Positions 1 to 10,647 of a stretch of 64,000 bases of DNA are shown here, one piece after another. Position numbers and translations under genes: made by a program. The stretch's first letter is position 1, and every line of letters starts with the position of its first letter. Source of the stretch: Photobacterium marinum (lineage in GTDB: Bacteria; Pseudomonadota; Gammaproteobacteria; Enterobacterales; Vibrionaceae); assembly GCF_000331515.1 (NCBI RefSeq), contig NZ_AMZO01000007.1, forward strand, positions 87,110-151,109, in the 5' to 3' direction. The notes beneath the pieces are model-generated. The model was not told the DNA's origin. It did not search any database and saw only the letters and a list, made by a program, of their open reading frames with translations.

Positions 1-810
1 GATCTGTCCAACCCGTACGTTTGGGCGGTACTGACAGTCATGCTTGGTTATGGTGCAGTCGGTTTTGTCGATGATTACCGTAAAGTAGTGCGTAAAAATA
101 CTGATGGCCTGATCGCGCGCTGGAAATATTTCTGGCAGTCAGTGATTGCATTCGGTGTGGCGTTTGCCTTGTATGTGCATGGGCAGGATACCGCAGCGAC
201 TCAGCTGGTTGTGCCGTTCTTTAAAGATGTGATGCCGCAGCTTGGTCTGTTCTACATCATTCTGACTTATTTTGTCATCGTCGGTACCAGTAATGCCGTT
301 AACCTGACAGACGGCCTGGACGGTCTGGCAATTATGCCAACTGTGATGGTTGCTGCCGGTATGGCATTTATTGCCTGGGCGACAGGTAACGTTAACTTCG
401 CGAACTACCTGCATATTCCGTATCTGAAAGATGCCAGTGAACTGGTTATCGTCTGTACCGCGATTGTCGGTGCGGGCCTTGGCTTTTTGTGGTTCAACAC
501 TTATCCAGCACAGGTCTTTATGGGCGATGTAGGTTCGTTGGCACTTGGCGGTGCGCTGGGTACCATTGCTGTGCTGGTTCGTCAGGAACTGCTGCTGGTT
601 GTGATGGGTGGTGTATTCGTAATGGAAACTGTATCTGTGATCCTGCAGGTGGGCTCTTACAAGCTGCGTGGTCAGCGTATTTTCCGTATGGCACCTATCC
701 ATCACCACTACGAGCTAAAAGGCTGGCCGGAGCCGCGCGTAATTGTCCGTTTCTGGATCATTACTCTTATGTTGGTTCTGATTGCCCTGGCAACACTGAA
801 GGTACGTTAA
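1..810 (+). CDS. mraY: MraY, phospho-N-acetylmuramoyl-pentapeptide transferase (5' end cut by window)
   Basis: MraY is an integral membrane enzyme that transfers phospho-MurNAc-pentapeptide from UDP to undecaprenyl phosphate, giving lipid I. The reading frame is open from base 1 (DLSNPYVW...), so the true start lies upstream of the window and about 270 C-terminal residues are present. Visible family motifs are [12 protein letters not shown] (the Asp-Asp pair), [13 protein letters not shown], the [11 protein letters not shown] segment, and the cytoplasmic [16 protein letters not shown] motif near the end. Several hydrophobic transmembrane segments are evident. The stop is immediately followed by the murD start with no gap, as expected for the dcw cluster. 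The identification is secure; only the 5' end is missing. Confidence 0.97.
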   Translation, partial: DLSNPYVWAVLTVMLGYGAVGFVDDYRKVVRKNTDGLIARWKYFWQSVIAFGVAFALYVHGQDTAATQLVVPFFKDVMPQLGLFYIILTYFVIVGTSNAVNLTDGLDGLAIMPTVMVAAGMAFIAWATGNVNFANYLHIPYLKDASELVIVCTAIVGAGLGFLWFNTYPAQVFMGDVGSLALGGALGTIAVLVRQELLLVVMGGVFVMETVSVILQVGSYKLRGQRIFRMAPIHHHYELKGWPEPRVIVRFWIITLMLVLIALATLKVR

Positions 811-2148
811 ATGAAAGGCTTGGATGGTGTGAAAAACGTTGTTGTAATCGGTCTGGGAATGACAGGCCTGTCGGTGGTGAAGCATTTGCTGTGTTTGCCA
901 CAGCCACTGGATATTAAAGTGATCGACACCCGCAGCACGCCACCAGGCCAGGATCAATTGCCGGAATCGGTAGCGCTTTGCAGCGGTCAGTGGAATATGG
1001 ACTGGTTGCTGGCTGCCGATATGATTGTCGCCAGCCCAGGTATTGCGCTGGCAACACCTGAACTCGTGCAGGCAGCCGAAGCTGGCATTGAAATTGTTGG
1101 CGATATCGAGCTGTTTGCCCGTGCCGTAACCAAGCCTGTGGTGGCGATTACTGGCTCTAACGGTAAAAGCACCGTCACCAGCTTAGTTGGCGAAATGGCC
1201 AAAGAAGCCGGTATCAATGTCGGTGTTGGCGGTAATATTGGTTTTGCCGCCCTGGATATGCTGGCTCAGGATCACGACCTTTACGTACTTGAGCTGTCGA
1301 GCTTTCAGCTGGAAACAACATCATCCCTGAAACTCAAAGCGGCGGTATACCTGAACCTTTCTGAAGATCACATGGATCGTTATAACGGTCTGGAAGATTA
1401 CAGTCAGGCCAAGATGCGTATTTTCTGCCATGCAGAACTGGCGGTATTTAATCGCGATGATTTGGCAACACGCCCGGTTGATTTTTATGGTGCTATGACC
1501 AGCTTCGGTTTTGATTCTGAAGCTTACGGTTTGATTACGGTAAATGACGAAGAGTATCTTGCCGTTGACCAGCAGCCGGTAATGGCGACAAGCCAGATCG
1601 CTCTGGTTGGCCGTCATAATGTCGCCAACAGCCTGGCGGCTTTAGCTTTGGCTGATGCTGCTGGTATCGGTCATGATGCCGCATGTCGGGCTCTTCAGCG
1701 TTATAATGGCTTGGCACACCGCTGTCAGTTGGTGGCAAATTATCAGGATGTGCGGTGGGTGAATGATTCCAAGGCGACCAACCTTGCCAGTACCCTGGCT
1801 GCCCTGAAAGGACTGAACCTATCAGGTAAGCTGCACCTTTTAGTTGGTGGTGACGGAAAAGGCGCTGATTTTTCTGAACTAAAGCTAGTATTGGCTAATC
1901 TTAACGTACAGCTTTACTGTTATGGCCGGGATGGCCATCATTTCGCTTCGCTTGTTGAAGCACCGTTATCGGTAGAAACCATGGAGCAGGCAATGCAAAT
2001 AGCGGCAGATACAGCACAGGCCGGAGACATGGTATTGCTCTCACCGGCTTGCGCCAGTTTTGATCAGTACCCCAACTTTATGGCACGGGGCGATGCTTTT
2101 GTCGCGCTGGCTAACGAACTGCAGTATAAAGTCGCCGGAGCAAATTAA
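811..2148 (+). CDS. murD: MurD, UDP-N-acetylmuramoyl-L-alanine--D-glutamate ligase
   Basis: This is the cytoplasmic ATP-dependent Mur ligase that adds D-glutamate to UDP-MurNAc-L-Ala. The 445-residue length is typical. An N-terminal Rossmann-like UDP-binding domain ([11 protein letters not shown], residues about 11-21) is followed by the ATP-binding P-loop GSNGKST (115-121), the central-domain motif LELSSFQLE, and the C-terminal-domain region VNDSKATN and [10 protein letters not shown]. The start abuts the mraY stop, and the stop codon shares one base with the ftsW ATG, which implies translational coupling within the dcw operon. Confidence 0.97.
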   Translation: MKGLDGVKNVVVIGLGMTGLSVVKHLLCLPQPLDIKVIDTRSTPPGQDQLPESVALCSGQWNMDWLLAADMIVASPGIALATPELVQAAEAGIEIVGDIELFARAVTKPVVAITGSNGKSTVTSLVGEMAKEAGINVGVGGNIGFAALDMLAQDHDLYVLELSSFQLETTSSLKLKAAVYLNLSEDHMDRYNGLEDYSQAKMRIFCHAELAVFNRDDLATRPVDFYGAMTSFGFDSEAYGLITVNDEEYLAVDQQPVMATSQIALVGRHNVANSLAALALADAAGIGHDAACRALQRYNGLAHRCQLVANYQDVRWVNDSKATNLASTLAALKGLNLSGKLHLLVGGDGKGADFSELKLVLANLNVQLYCYGRDGHHFASLVEAPLSVETMEQAMQIAADTAQAGDMVLLSPACASFDQYPNFMARGDAFVALANELQYKVAGAN

Positions 2149-3359
2149 TGCTGGAGCAGATCAAGGAGAATTGGTCTGCGGTCAGTGACTGGTTCACCCG
2201 TCCTGCAGCCCCATGCATGTATGATCGCCAGCTGGTTTGGATTGCGCTGGCATTAATGGTTACCGGACTGGTGATGGTGACATCGGCTTCAGTGCCGGTA
2301 GCAACCCGTCTTACGGATATGCCGTTTTATTTTGCCCTGCGCCACGGCGTATTTCTCCTTTGTTCGTTGGTTATTGCCAGTGTGATGGTACAGATCCCGC
2401 TGGCCCGCTGGCGTCAACTCAGTGTGCCTATGTTGCTAGTGTCCATTGTCTTGTTGATAGCTGTATTGGCGGTGGGGCGTTCTGTTAACGGTGCATCACG
2501 CTGGATCCCGCTGGGGATTTTTAACCTCCAGCCGGCAGAGGTTGCCAAGCTGTCGTTGTTTATCTTCCTGGCCGGTTATCTGGTTCGCCAGTATGATCAG
2601 GTGCGTGATAGTTTCTATGGCTTCATCAAGCCTCTGATTGTGCTTGGTATTCTCGCTTTCTTGCTGTTACAGCAGCCGGACTTGGGGTCGTTCGTAGTGA
2701 TGTTTGTCACCACTGTTGGGATGCTGTTTATCGCCGGAGCCAGGTTGTGGCAGTTTCTTGCGATGTTGGCAATGGCGGTAATGGGAATTATCCTGCTGAT
2801 CGTTTTCGAACCCTACCGTATGCGGCGAGTGACCTCATTTATGGATCCCTGGGAAGACCCGTTCGGTAGTGGCTATCAGTTGACTCAGTCACTGATGGCG
2901 TTCGGTCGGGGTGATTGGTTAGGTCAGGGGCTCGGTAACTCAATTCAAAAGCTGGAATACCTGCCTGAAGCACATACCGACTTTGTATTTGCGGTATTGG
3001 CGGAGGAAGTAGGGCTGTTAGGTGTTACGATTGTTATTATGCTATTGTTTGCACTTGTTTTTAAGGCCCTGTTTATTGGACGACGCTGTCTGCAGACCGG
3101 CCAGCTGTTTGGCGGTTTTCTGGCTTTCGGCTTTGGTTTCTGGTTTGCCTTCCAGACATTGGTCAATGTTGGGGCGGCGGCCGGGTTGGTGCCGACGAAA
3201 GGCCTTACTTTGCCACTGATCAGTTACGGTGGCTCCAGTTTATTTATTATGGCGACGGCGGTTGCCATTTTGATTCGAATCGATCATGAACAGCGATTAG
3301 CTGCCAGATATGGTCCTGCGGAAGATTTAGAAGAAAACGAAGAAAATGAAGAAGAATAA
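2148..3359 (+). CDS. ftsW: FtsW, septal peptidoglycan glycosyltransferase (SEDS family)
   Basis: FtsW is the SEDS-family polymerase/lipid II-handling protein of the divisome and partners the transpeptidase FtsI. The 403-residue protein has about ten hydrophobic segments. SEDS signatures are visible: GASRWIPLG and LQPAEVAKL in the first half, LQQPDLGS, the [15 protein letters not shown] motif, and the C-terminal [13 protein letters not shown]. The tail is very acidic and Glu-rich. The ATG overlaps the last base of the murD stop, and the 3' end overlaps the murG start by 14 bp, so all three are probably co-translated. Confidence 0.97.
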   Translation: MLEQIKENWSAVSDWFTRPAAPCMYDRQLVWIALALMVTGLVMVTSASVPVATRLTDMPFYFALRHGVFLLCSLVIASVMVQIPLARWRQLSVPMLLVSIVLLIAVLAVGRSVNGASRWIPLGIFNLQPAEVAKLSLFIFLAGYLVRQYDQVRDSFYGFIKPLIVLGILAFLLLQQPDLGSFVVMFVTTVGMLFIAGARLWQFLAMLAMAVMGIILLIVFEPYRMRRVTSFMDPWEDPFGSGYQLTQSLMAFGRGDWLGQGLGNSIQKLEYLPEAHTDFVFAVLAEEVGLLGVTIVIMLLFALVFKALFIGRRCLQTGQLFGGFLAFGFGFWFAFQTLVNVGAAAGLVPTKGLTLPLISYGGSSLFIMATAVAILIRIDHEQRLAARYGPAEDLEENEENEEE

Positions 3360-4410
3360 ACGTTTACTGGTGATGGCCGGCGGTACCGGCGGTCATGTTT
3401 TTCCCGGGCTTGCTGTGGCCAAGAAACTTCAGGAAGAAGGATGGGAAATCCGCTGGCTCGGCACGGCTGACCGGATGGAGGCCAATCTGGTTCCTAAGCA
3501 TGGTATCGAAATAGATTTTATCAAAGTGAAAGGCTTGCGTGGCCAAGGCGTTGCACGCCTGCTGGCAGCACCGTTCAAGATTATCGGTGCAATTATGCAG
3601 GCCCGGAAATATATCAAAGCCTGGCAGCCGGATGTGGTGTTAGGTATGGGTGGTTATGTTAGCGGACCGGGCGGCGTAGCAGCCTGGTTATCCGGTGTGC
3701 CGGTTGTCTTGCACGAGCAAAATGCAGTTGCCGGTTTGACGAACCAATGGTTGTCACGAATTGCAGCCAAAGTTCTGCAGGCATTCCCTGGGGCATTCCC
3801 AGGCCGTGAGGTTGTTGGCAATCCGGTACGTCGCGATGTTACTGTACTGCCTCTTCCTAATGAGCGCTTTGCTGATCGTCAGGGGCCGGTTCGTATTCTG
3901 GTGATGGGCGGCAGCCAAGGTGCGCGTATCCTCAATCAGACCATGCCAGAAGTCGCCGCTTTACTTGGCGAACACGTTACTATCTGGCATCAGGCCGGTA
4001 AAGGCAGCCAGAAGGAAACCGAGCAGACTTATGCGGCGAAAACCGATGCTCCGCATAAGGTGACAGAGTTTATTGATGATGTTGCCAAGGCGTATAACTG
4101 GGCTGACATTGTGGTATGTCGCTCCGGTGCACTGACAGTGTCAGAATTGTCTGCGGTTGGTGTTGGCGCCATTTTTATTCCTTTTATGCACAAAGATCGC
4201 CAGCAGGCCCTGAACGCAGACCATTTGGTCCAGTGTGGTGCTGCAAGGATGATTGAGCAGCCGGATCTGACCGTTCAAGGTTTGGCCGATGAATTAAAAC
4301 AATTAGACCGTGATGCGCTTGTACAGATGGCAACGGCAGCACGCGATGCAGCGATCCTTGATGCTGACGTCCGGGTGGCCGATGTCATTAAGTCGCTGGT
4401 AAACAAATAA
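3346..4410 (+). CDS. murG: MurG, lipid II-forming N-acetylglucosaminyltransferase
   Basis: MurG adds GlcNAc from UDP-GlcNAc to lipid I at the inner face of the cytoplasmic membrane, forming lipid II. The protein has 354 residues. The N-terminal glycine-rich loop GGTGGH (12-17) and the second-domain motifs [10 protein letters not shown] and [11 protein letters not shown] are those of GT28-family MurG. The start overlaps the end of ftsW, where the Glu/Lys-rich end of ftsW supplies the purine-rich ribosome binding region. The next gene, murC, begins 14 bp after the stop. Confidence 0.97.
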   Translation: MKKNKRLLVMAGGTGGHVFPGLAVAKKLQEEGWEIRWLGTADRMEANLVPKHGIEIDFIKVKGLRGQGVARLLAAPFKIIGAIMQARKYIKAWQPDVVLGMGGYVSGPGGVAAWLSGVPVVLHEQNAVAGLTNQWLSRIAAKVLQAFPGAFPGREVVGNPVRRDVTVLPLPNERFADRQGPVRILVMGGSQGARILNQTMPEVAALLGEHVTIWHQAGKGSQKETEQTYAAKTDAPHKVTEFIDDVAKAYNWADIVVCRSGALTVSELSAVGVGAIFIPFMHKDRQQALNADHLVQCGAARMIEQPDLTVQGLADELKQLDRDALVQMATAARDAAILDADVRVADVIKSLVNK

Positions 4411-4424
4411 GACGAGACAGAGTG

Positions 4425-5885
4425 ATGAGTAAACTGGATAACCAGCAGCTAGCCAAAATTCGAACCATGGTGCCAGAGATGCGCCGAGTTGAGCGTATTC
4501 ACTTTGTTGGGATCGGCGGTGCCGGAATGAGTGGTATCGCAGAAGTACTGATTAATGAAGGCTACCGCATCAGTGGTTCAGATCTGGCACCGAATGCGGT
4601 GACAGAGCGTCTGACGGCAAAAGGAGCGGACATTTTCTTTGGCCATGCCGAGGATAATGTTCGTGGTGCCAGTGTGGTTGTCGTGTCGACAGCAATTGCC
4701 GCTGAAAACCCGGAACTACTGGCTGCACGCGAGCTTCGGATCCCGGTTGTCCGTCGGGCAGAAATGCTGGCTGAACTAATGCGCTACCGCCACGGTATTG
4801 CTATTGCCGGCACCCACGGAAAGACAACCACTACTGCGCTGGTTACCCAGATTTATTCTGAGGCAGATCTGGATCCGACATTTGTTAACGGTGGGCTGGT
4901 TAAAAGTGCCGGTACCAATGCGCGCCTTGGTTCAAGCCGTTACCTGATTGCGGAAGCGGATGAAAGCGATGCTTCGTTCCTGCACCTGCAACCTATGGTT
5001 TGTGTGGTGACCAACATTGAAGCCGACCATATGGAAACTTATGGTGGTGATTTTGAGGTACTTAAGCAGACTTTCATCGATTTCCTCCATAATTTGCCGT
5101 TTTATGGTTTGGCGGTGATGTGTATTGATGATCCGGTGATCCGTGAGTTGTTGCCGCAAATTGGCCGTCAGGTGATTACCTATGGTTTCTCAGAAGATGC
5201 TGATGTACGTCTGGTTGATTATGACCAGCGCGGGCAGCAGGGATACTTCTCAATACTACGTAAAGGGAAACCTGCGCTGAAGGTGAAACTGAATATTCCT
5301 GGTCGCCATAACGCCCTAAATGCAACGGCTGCCGTTGCCGTGGCTACCGAAGAAGGCGTTGAGGATGAGGCGATTATCCGTGCTCTGGCTGAGTTCGAGG
5401 GTACAGGCCGTCGCTTTGATCACCTGGGTGAGTATGAGACTGGCAACGGTAAGGTAATGTTGGTTGATGATTATGGTCACCACCCGAGCGAAGTGGATGT
5501 GACAATTAAGGCGGCACGTGCCGGTTGGGAAGAAAAACGCTTGGTGATGGTGTTCCAGCCTCACCGCTACAGTCGCACCCGTGATCTGTATGAAGACTTT
5601 GCGAATGTGCTTGAACAGGTTGATGTGCTGGTGATGCTTGATGTTTATCCGGCAGGTGAGAAGCCGATTGCCGGTGCTGATGGCCGCTCTCTTTGCCGCA
5701 CTATTCGCGGACGCGGCAAGATCGATCCGATTTTTGTGCCGCACAGTGATGCTTTGCCGTCGGCACTGGCCAATATTATTCAGGAAGGCGACTTGGTATT
5801 GACACAGGGAGCCGGTGATGTCGGTAAAATTGCTCGAAAATTGGCTGAAATGAAGCTGGATATCTCAGTAATGAGTGAAAACTAA
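4425..5885 (+). CDS. murC: MurC, UDP-N-acetylmuramate--L-alanine ligase
   Basis: MurC is the first Mur ligase and adds L-alanine to UDP-MurNAc using ATP. From the chosen ATG the protein has 486 residues. It contains the N-terminal [14 protein letters not shown]ossmann motif (about 28-40), the P-loop GTHGKTTT (129-136), and the DDYGHHPSE catalytic/C-terminal-domain motif. A GTG one codon upstream (4422) is in frame, but the ATG at 4425 gives the expected start. Unlike E. coli, the next gene is not ddlB: a 265-bp non-coding gap leads directly to ftsQ, an arrangement known in Vibrionaceae. Confidence 0.96.
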   Translation: MSKLDNQQLAKIRTMVPEMRRVERIHFVGIGGAGMSGIAEVLINEGYRISGSDLAPNAVTERLTAKGADIFFGHAEDNVRGASVVVVSTAIAAENPELLAARELRIPVVRRAEMLAELMRYRHGIAIAGTHGKTTTTALVTQIYSEADLDPTFVNGGLVKSAGTNARLGSSRYLIAEADESDASFLHLQPMVCVVTNIEADHMETYGGDFEVLKQTFIDFLHNLPFYGLAVMCIDDPVIRELLPQIGRQVITYGFSEDADVRLVDYDQRGQQGYFSILRKGKPALKVKLNIPGRHNALNATAAVAVATEEGVEDEAIIRALAEFEGTGRRFDHLGEYETGNGKVMLVDDYGHHPSEVDVTIKAARAGWEEKRLVMVFQPHRYSRTRDLYEDFANVLEQVDVLVMLDVYPAGEKPIAGADGRSLCRTIRGRGKIDPIFVPHSDALPSALANIIQEGDLVLTQGAGDVGKIARKLAEMKLDISVMSEN

Positions 5886-5949
5886 GGCGAAACCCTAAAA
5901 AGTTGCGTTAAAGGCATAAACTTTGCATGTTTTTCAGGCGGCAAAGTGT

Positions 5950-5959
5950 CCTGATCAGG
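5950..5959. repeat. 10-bp perfect palindrome downstream of murC
   Basis: CCTGATCAGG is a perfect palindrome in the murC-ftsQ gap, about 75 bp upstream of the proposed ftsQ promoter. It has no T-tract and is too short for a stable terminator. It could be a protein-binding site, but its function is unknown. Confidence 0.35.
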
Positions 5960-6011
5960 AGCTATTATCTGATTTTGCTCGAAGGATATGTAAGGAAAAA
6001 TCCAACAATAG

Positions 6012-6040
6012 TTGGAGTGCTGCGGGTTGGTCGGTATAAT
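6012..6040 (+). promoter_or_regulatory. Candidate sigma-70 promoter for ftsQAZ with a dyad overlapping the -35 box
   Basis: TTGGAG (6012-6017), a 17-bp spacer and a perfect TATAAT (6035-6040) lie about 110 bp upstream of ftsQ. The -35 element sits in the right arm of a perfect dyad, TCCAAC-AATA-GTTGGA (6001-6016), which could be an operator. This fits the absence of ddlB and the 265-bp gap: ftsQAZ probably has its own promoter here in addition to read-through from the upstream mur genes. No transcription start is proven. Confidence 0.55.
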
Positions 6041-6150
6041 CGATCAACTTTGTGTACTCCTGCCTGATAGTCCAAAGCGCCAAAATCTGTTCTAAATGGT
6101 TAATTTGAGAAGAGAAAGCAGCTGCTAAGGTAAGGTAAACGTACAAAAAT

Positions 6151-6906
6151 ATGGCTGATGCAGTCTTGAATAAAGAATCCCTGCCATTTTCAATGACAAA
6201 AGGTCAGTGGGGGGGATTGGCATTTTTCCTGTTCATTATCGGGTTTATTGTCTGGCTGTTCAGTGCGGCAATAAACTGGATGACAGATGCTAACCGCTTG
6301 CCGCTTTCTCAACTAGTGATTCAGGGAGAGTTGCATTATCTGAGTACGGAGGACGTCCGTCAGGCAATATTGCAACTGGATCACATGGGAAGTTTCATGA
6401 CCCAGAATGTGAATGAAATTCAGCATGTTCTGGAAGACTTACCCTGGGTGGCAAGGGCATCAGTTAGAAAACAGTGGCCAGAAACAATCAAAGTGTTTCT
6501 GGTTGAGCATCAGCCGGCAGCGGTATGGAACCAGCGATACCTGGTAAATACTAACGGTGATGTGTTTCAGGCTCCGGCACAGCAGGTTAACGGGCAAAAT
6601 CTGGTTGAACTGACCGGGCCGGAAAACAGCAGCCGGGAAATGCTGGCTGCGCTGCAGGAGATGCAACCCAGATTACAGTTTGCCGGGTTTGATATTGCTA
6701 CATTGGCGTTTAATGAACGTCGGGCCTGGCGAATATGGTTAACAAACGGAGTTCGGCTTGAATTGGGCCGAGAAGCCAGGATGGAGCGTCTGGAACGGTT
6801 TATCCGGCTGTATCCGGAATTAGAACAGCAAGGAAAAGCCATTGAGTATGTAGACATGCGCTACGATACCGGGGCTGCTGTAGGGTGGAAAGTGATTCCT
6901 GAATAA
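6151..6906 (+). CDS. ftsQ: FtsQ, cell division protein
   Basis: FtsQ is a bitopic inner-membrane scaffold of the divisome that binds FtsB/FtsL. The 251-residue protein has a short cytoplasmic tail, one transmembrane segment (about residues 22-43), then a POTRA-like region (LSQLVIQGELHYLSTEDVRQAIL) and the beta domain containing VARASVRKQWPETIKVFLVEHQPAAVWN, the family signature. The ATG at 6151 has only a distant purine-rich sequence (AAGGTAAGG, about 15 nt upstream). ftsA follows after 70 bp. Confidence 0.95.
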   Translation: MADAVLNKESLPFSMTKGQWGGLAFFLFIIGFIVWLFSAAINWMTDANRLPLSQLVIQGELHYLSTEDVRQAILQLDHMGSFMTQNVNEIQHVLEDLPWVARASVRKQWPETIKVFLVEHQPAAVWNQRYLVNTNGDVFQAPAQQVNGQNLVELTGPENSSREMLAALQEMQPRLQFAGFDIATLAFNERRAWRIWLTNGVRLELGREARMERLERFIRLYPELEQQGKAIEYVDMRYDTGAAVGWKVIPE

Positions 6907-6976
6907 TACCGGGCTGAAGCTGATCCGGGCGACAGCCTGGCGGTAATGGCGGGTATAACGATAAGAGCGTGCGCTA

Positions 6977-8233
6977 ATGACGAAGGCGGCAGATAAGAAA
7001 CTCATAGTTGGCCTGGATATCGGTACTTCCAAAGTATGTGCTTTGGTTGGGGAAGTGTTGCCAGATGGCGGCGTTAATGTCATCGGTGTTGGCAGCAGCC
7101 CGTCACGGGGAATGGATAAAGGCGGAGTCAATGACCTTGAGTCCGTGGTGAAGTCGGTTCAGCGTGCAGTCGATCAGGCTGAACTGATGGCTGATTGCCA
7201 GATTTCCTCAGTGTTTTTATCGTTATCAGGCAAACATATACGTTGCCAGACAGAGAAAGGCATGGTGCCTATTTCTGACAAAGAGGTAACGCAGGATGAC
7301 GTTGATAATGTTATTCATACAGCGAAATCCGTAAAAATTAGCGACGAACACCGAACTTTGCATGTAATTCCTCAGGAATTTGCTATTGATTATCAAGAGG
7401 GAATTAAAAACCCTGTTGGTTTATCAGGCGTTCGCATGGAAGCAAGTGTACATTTGATTACCTGTCATAATGACATGGCTCGGAATATCGTCAAGGCAGT
7501 GGAGCGCTGCGGCCTTAAGGTCGATCAGCTGATTTTCTCCGGTCTTGCAGCCAGCCATGCCGTGCTTACTGCTGACGAGCGCGAACTGGGTGTTTGTGTG
7601 GTCGACATCGGTGGCGGGACCATGGACCTTGCAGTCTGGACTGGCGGCGCGCTTCGCCATGCTGAAGTGATCCCTTATGCCGGTAATGTTGTTACCAGTG
7701 ATATTGCCTACGCATTTGGCACGCCACCGGGCGATGCTGAAGAAATCAAAGTAAAATACGGTTGTGCACTGAGTGAGCTGGTAAGCAAAGATGAAAAAGT
7801 GGATGTTCCTAGTGTAGGTGGACGTCCATCCCGCAGCTTGCAGAGACAGACTTTAGCTGAAGTCATTGAACCCCGGTACAGTGAACTTTTGGGTCTGGTT
7901 AATCAGAAACTGTTGGAAATACAAGAACAACTGCGTAATGCGGGCGTAAAACACCATTTGGCTGCAGGCATTGTCCTCACCGGAGGATCTGCGCAAATGG
8001 AAGGTTTGATTGAATGTGCCGAGCGAGTGTTTCGCAATCAGGTACGAATTGGTCAGCCGCTGGAGCTTAGTGGCCTGACTGATTATGTCCAGTCACCGCA
8101 TTATGCAACTGCAGTAGGTTTGCTGCATTACGGAAAGGACAGTCAGACATTCGATGAGAATGATTTGGAGCCGAAACGTTCGGTTTCCGGTATCTTCTCA
8201 AAAATCAGTGGCTGGCTAAGAAAAGAATTTTAA
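6977..8233 (+). CDS. ftsA: FtsA, actin-like Z-ring membrane tether
   Basis: FtsA is an actin-fold ATPase that anchors FtsZ to the membrane and recruits later divisome proteins. The 418-residue protein has the phosphate-1 motif VGLDIGTSKV (11-20), the phosphate-2 motif VVDIGGGTMDLAVW, and the adenosine motif GIVLTGGSAQMEG. It ends in the amphipathic membrane-targeting helix FSKISGWLRKEF. ftsZ begins 34 bp after the stop, in the usual ftsQAZ order. Confidence 0.97.
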   Translation: MTKAADKKLIVGLDIGTSKVCALVGEVLPDGGVNVIGVGSSPSRGMDKGGVNDLESVVKSVQRAVDQAELMADCQISSVFLSLSGKHIRCQTEKGMVPISDKEVTQDDVDNVIHTAKSVKISDEHRTLHVIPQEFAIDYQEGIKNPVGLSGVRMEASVHLITCHNDMARNIVKAVERCGLKVDQLIFSGLAASHAVLTADERELGVCVVDIGGGTMDLAVWTGGALRHAEVIPYAGNVVTSDIAYAFGTPPGDAEEIKVKYGCALSELVSKDEKVDVPSVGGRPSRSLQRQTLAEVIEPRYSELLGLVNQKLLEIQEQLRNAGVKHHLAAGIVLTGGSAQMEGLIECAERVFRNQVRIGQPLELSGLTDYVQSPHYATAVGLLHYGKDSQTFDENDLEPKRSVSGIFSKISGWLRKEF

Positions 8234-8267
8234 AACCTGATGCGAACAGGAAAGACGGAGAGAACAA

Positions 8268-9467
8268 ATGTTTGAACCGATGATGGAAATGTCTGATGAG
8301 GCAGTAATTAAGGTCGTTGGCGTTGGTGGCGGTGGCGGTAACGCTGTCGATCACATGGTACGTGAATCGATTGAAGGCGTTGAGTTTATCAGTGTAAATA
8401 CCGATGCTCAGGCTCTTCGTAAGAGCAGTGTTAATACGGTTATCCAGATTGGTGGTGATATCACTAAAGGTTTGGGTGCCGGTGCTAACCCTCAGGTTGG
8501 TCGTGATTCGGCTCTAGAGGATCGTGAAGCGATCAAATCTGAGCTTCAGGGTTCTGACATGGTCTTTATCGCTGCTGGTATGGGTGGCGGTACAGGTACT
8601 GGTGCTGCGCCAATCATTGCTGAAGTAGCAAAAGAGCTGGGTATTCTGACCGTTGCGGTTGTGACTAAGCCATTCAGCTTTGAAGGCAAGAAGCGTATGG
8701 CGTTTGCTGAGCAGGGTATTGAGGAGCTTTCTAAGCACGTTGACTCTCTAATCACAATTCCAAACGAAAAACTGCTGAAGGTACTTGGCCGCGGTATTAC
8801 GCTGCTGGATGCTTTCGCTAAGGCGAACGATGTACTGAAGAACGCAGTACAGGGTATTGCAGAGCTGATCACTCGTCCGGGTATGATCAACGTCGACTTT
8901 GCTGACGTTCGTACCGTGATGTCTGAGATGGGCCACGCTATGATGGGTAGCGGTGTTGCTACTGGTGACGACCGTGCTGAGGAAGCCGCTGAAATGGCAA
9001 TCTCAAGCCCACTGCTGGAAGATATCGATCTGGCTGGTGCTCGTGGCGTACTGGTTAACATTACTGCTGGCCTGGACATGCGTCTTGACGAATTTGAAAC
9101 TGTGGGTAACACAGTGAAAGCATTCGCTTCGGACAATGCGACCGTAGTTATCGGTACATCTCTGGATCCTGAAATGACTGATGAGCTGCGTGTAACTGTT
9201 GTAGCGACAGGTATTGGTAAAGAGACTAAGCCAGACATTACTCTGGTAACAAGCTCGAAGCCGGTTCAGGCTGTTGCTCAAGAAAAACCAGCAGCACCTG
9301 CAGCTCAGGCTGTAGAAGAGACTAAACCTGCACCGTTGACTCAGCCGTCACCTGCTGCTGAAAATAATGTGCAGTCATCGTCTTCTTCTGCTGCGCCGAA
9401 ATCTAAGCCTCAGGCTGATCACGACTACTTGGATATTCCTGCATTTTTGCGTAAGCAGGCTGACTAA
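8268..9467 (+). CDS. ftsZ: FtsZ, tubulin-like division GTPase
   Basis: FtsZ polymerises into the Z-ring at midcell. The 399-residue protein carries the tubulin signature GGGTGTGA (106-113) and the T7-loop region [12 protein letters not shown] low-complexity Ala/Pro/Ser/Gln linker runs from about 325 to 385, and the conserved C-terminal peptide [14 protein letters not shown] binds FtsA and ZipA. ZapD, encoded at 15122-15859, would bind the same C-terminal region. Codon use is strongly biased, as in highly expressed genes. Confidence 0.98.
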   Translation: MFEPMMEMSDEAVIKVVGVGGGGGNAVDHMVRESIEGVEFISVNTDAQALRKSSVNTVIQIGGDITKGLGAGANPQVGRDSALEDREAIKSELQGSDMVFIAAGMGGGTGTGAAPIIAEVAKELGILTVAVVTKPFSFEGKKRMAFAEQGIEELSKHVDSLITIPNEKLLKVLGRGITLLDAFAKANDVLKNAVQGIAELITRPGMINVDFADVRTVMSEMGHAMMGSGVATGDDRAEEAAEMAISSPLLEDIDLAGARGVLVNITAGLDMRLDEFETVGNTVKAFASDNATVVIGTSLDPEMTDELRVTVVATGIGKETKPDITLVTSSKPVQAVAQEKPAAPAAQAVEETKPAPLTQPSPAAENNVQSSSSSAAPKSKPQADHDYLDIPAFLRKQAD

Positions 9468-9482
9468 GCCCGCGCAAACTGT

Positions 9483-9511
9483 TTGGGTTATCAAGTAATC
9501 AGTGGTATAAT
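9483..9511 (+). promoter_or_regulatory. Candidate sigma-70 promoter for lpxC
   Basis: TTGGGT (9483-9488), 17 bp, and TATAAT (9506-9511) lie in the 120-bp ftsZ-lpxC gap, about 77 bp upstream of the lpxC ATG. No terminator is seen between ftsZ and lpxC, so lpxC is probably also reached by read-through. Confidence 0.6.
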
Positions 9512-9587
9512 ATCTGCCCATTTTCGAATTTTTGTCGTAAATGGGCCGATGAATTGGCTATACGCTATAAATAGTTGAGAAGAGCAG

Positions 9588-10505
9588 ATGATTAGACAAC
9601 GTACACTAAAAAGCATTGTGCAAACGACTGGGGTGGGTCTTCACTCTGGGCGTAAAGTGACGCTTATTCTTCGTCCTGCCGCAGCAAACACCGGTGTTAT
9701 TTACCGTCGTACTGACCTGAATCCGCCTGTCGATTTTCCGGCAAATGCTGATTCTGTTCGTGACACAATGCTGTGTACCGCCCTCGTTAACGAGGAAGGC
9801 GTACGAATCTCGACTGTTGAGCACCTGAACGCAGCATTGGCGGGCATGGGTATCGATAACGTGATTATCGAAGTCGATGCGCCTGAAATTCCGATTATGG
9901 ATGGCAGTGCTAGCCCGTTTATTTATCTGCTGCAATCTGCCGGTATTGATACGCTGAACGCACCTAAGCGATTCCTGCGTATTAAGAAACCTGTTCGCGT
10001 CGAAGATGGCGACAAATGGGCAGAACTGCGTCCGCATAATGGTTTCCGCCTTGATTTCGCTATCGATTTCAATCACCCGGCGATTCAATCAGAGCAGCAG
10101 CGTTTGGTGCTGGATTTCTCCAGCCAGTCATTCGTAAAAGATATCAGCCGCGCACGTACTTTTGGCTTCATGCGTGATATTGAGTACCTACAGTCACAGA
10201 ACCTGTGTCTGGGTGGTAGTTTTGATAATGCCATTGTTCTGGATGATTACCGCATCCTTAATGATGAAGGCCTACGTTTCGATAATGAACTAGTAACACA
10301 CAAAGTACTGGATGCCATCGGTGACCTGTACATGTGTGGTCACAATATTATCGGTGAAATGTGTGCGTATAAGTCTGGCCATGCCCTGAACAACAAACTG
10401 CTACGCGCAGTGCTTGCTGATCAGGAAGCTTATGAGTGGTCTACTTTCCAGGAAGAGAACGAAGTACCGGTTACTTTTGCTCAGCCTGGTATGGTATTAG
10501 CGTAA
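9588..10505 (+). CDS. lpxC: LpxC, UDP-3-O-acyl-N-acetylglucosamine deacetylase
   Basis: LpxC is the zinc-dependent deacetylase that catalyses the committed step of lipid A synthesis. The 305-residue length equals the E. coli enzyme. The zinc ligands H79, H238 and D242 and the catalytic H265 fall at their canonical numbers ([29 protein letters not shown]). The start is preceded by a purine-rich AGAAGAG sequence. lpxC is the last gene of the dcw cluster and is closed by a strong terminator at 10554-10583. Confidence 0.98.
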   Translation: MIRQRTLKSIVQTTGVGLHSGRKVTLILRPAAANTGVIYRRTDLNPPVDFPANADSVRDTMLCTALVNEEGVRISTVEHLNAALAGMGIDNVIIEVDAPEIPIMDGSASPFIYLLQSAGIDTLNAPKRFLRIKKPVRVEDGDKWAELRPHNGFRLDFAIDFNHPAIQSEQQRLVLDFSSQSFVKDISRARTFGFMRDIEYLQSQNLCLGGSFDNAIVLDDYRILNDEGLRFDNELVTHKVLDAIGDLYMCGHNIIGEMCAYKSGHALNNKLLRAVLADQEAYEWSTFQEENEVPVTFAQPGMVLA

Positions 10506-10553
10506 ACTTATTAGCATAAGCTCAACAGTGAATGCAGTTAAGCTGTCAGATTA

Positions 10554-10583
10554 AAAAACGCCGGACATTGTCCGGCGTTTTTG
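10554..10583. terminator. Intrinsic terminator between lpxC and dciA
   Basis: The sequence AAAAAACGCCGGAC-ATT-GTCCGGCGTTTTTG forms a long GC-rich stem with a 3-nt loop, preceded by A and followed by T tracts. It can stop transcription of lpxC (+), and its A-tract lets it also act for dciA arriving on the minus strand. Confidence 0.9.
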
Positions 10584-10647
10584 TTTTTGGGGTTTGTGCT
10601 ATATGCGGTTGGAATGCTACCGCTTTTATTTGTCTCGCACTTCACAC

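Noticed and set aside
5955..6146. 63-codon minus-strand frame in the murC-ftsQ gap
   Set aside because: No ribosome binding site or family resemblance; the interval is better explained as promoter and operator sequence.
8546..9238. 230-codon open frame antisense to ftsZ
   Set aside because: It mirrors the codon bias of the highly expressed ftsZ, has Ser/Ala/Ile-rich low-complexity content, no ribosome binding site and no recognisable domain.
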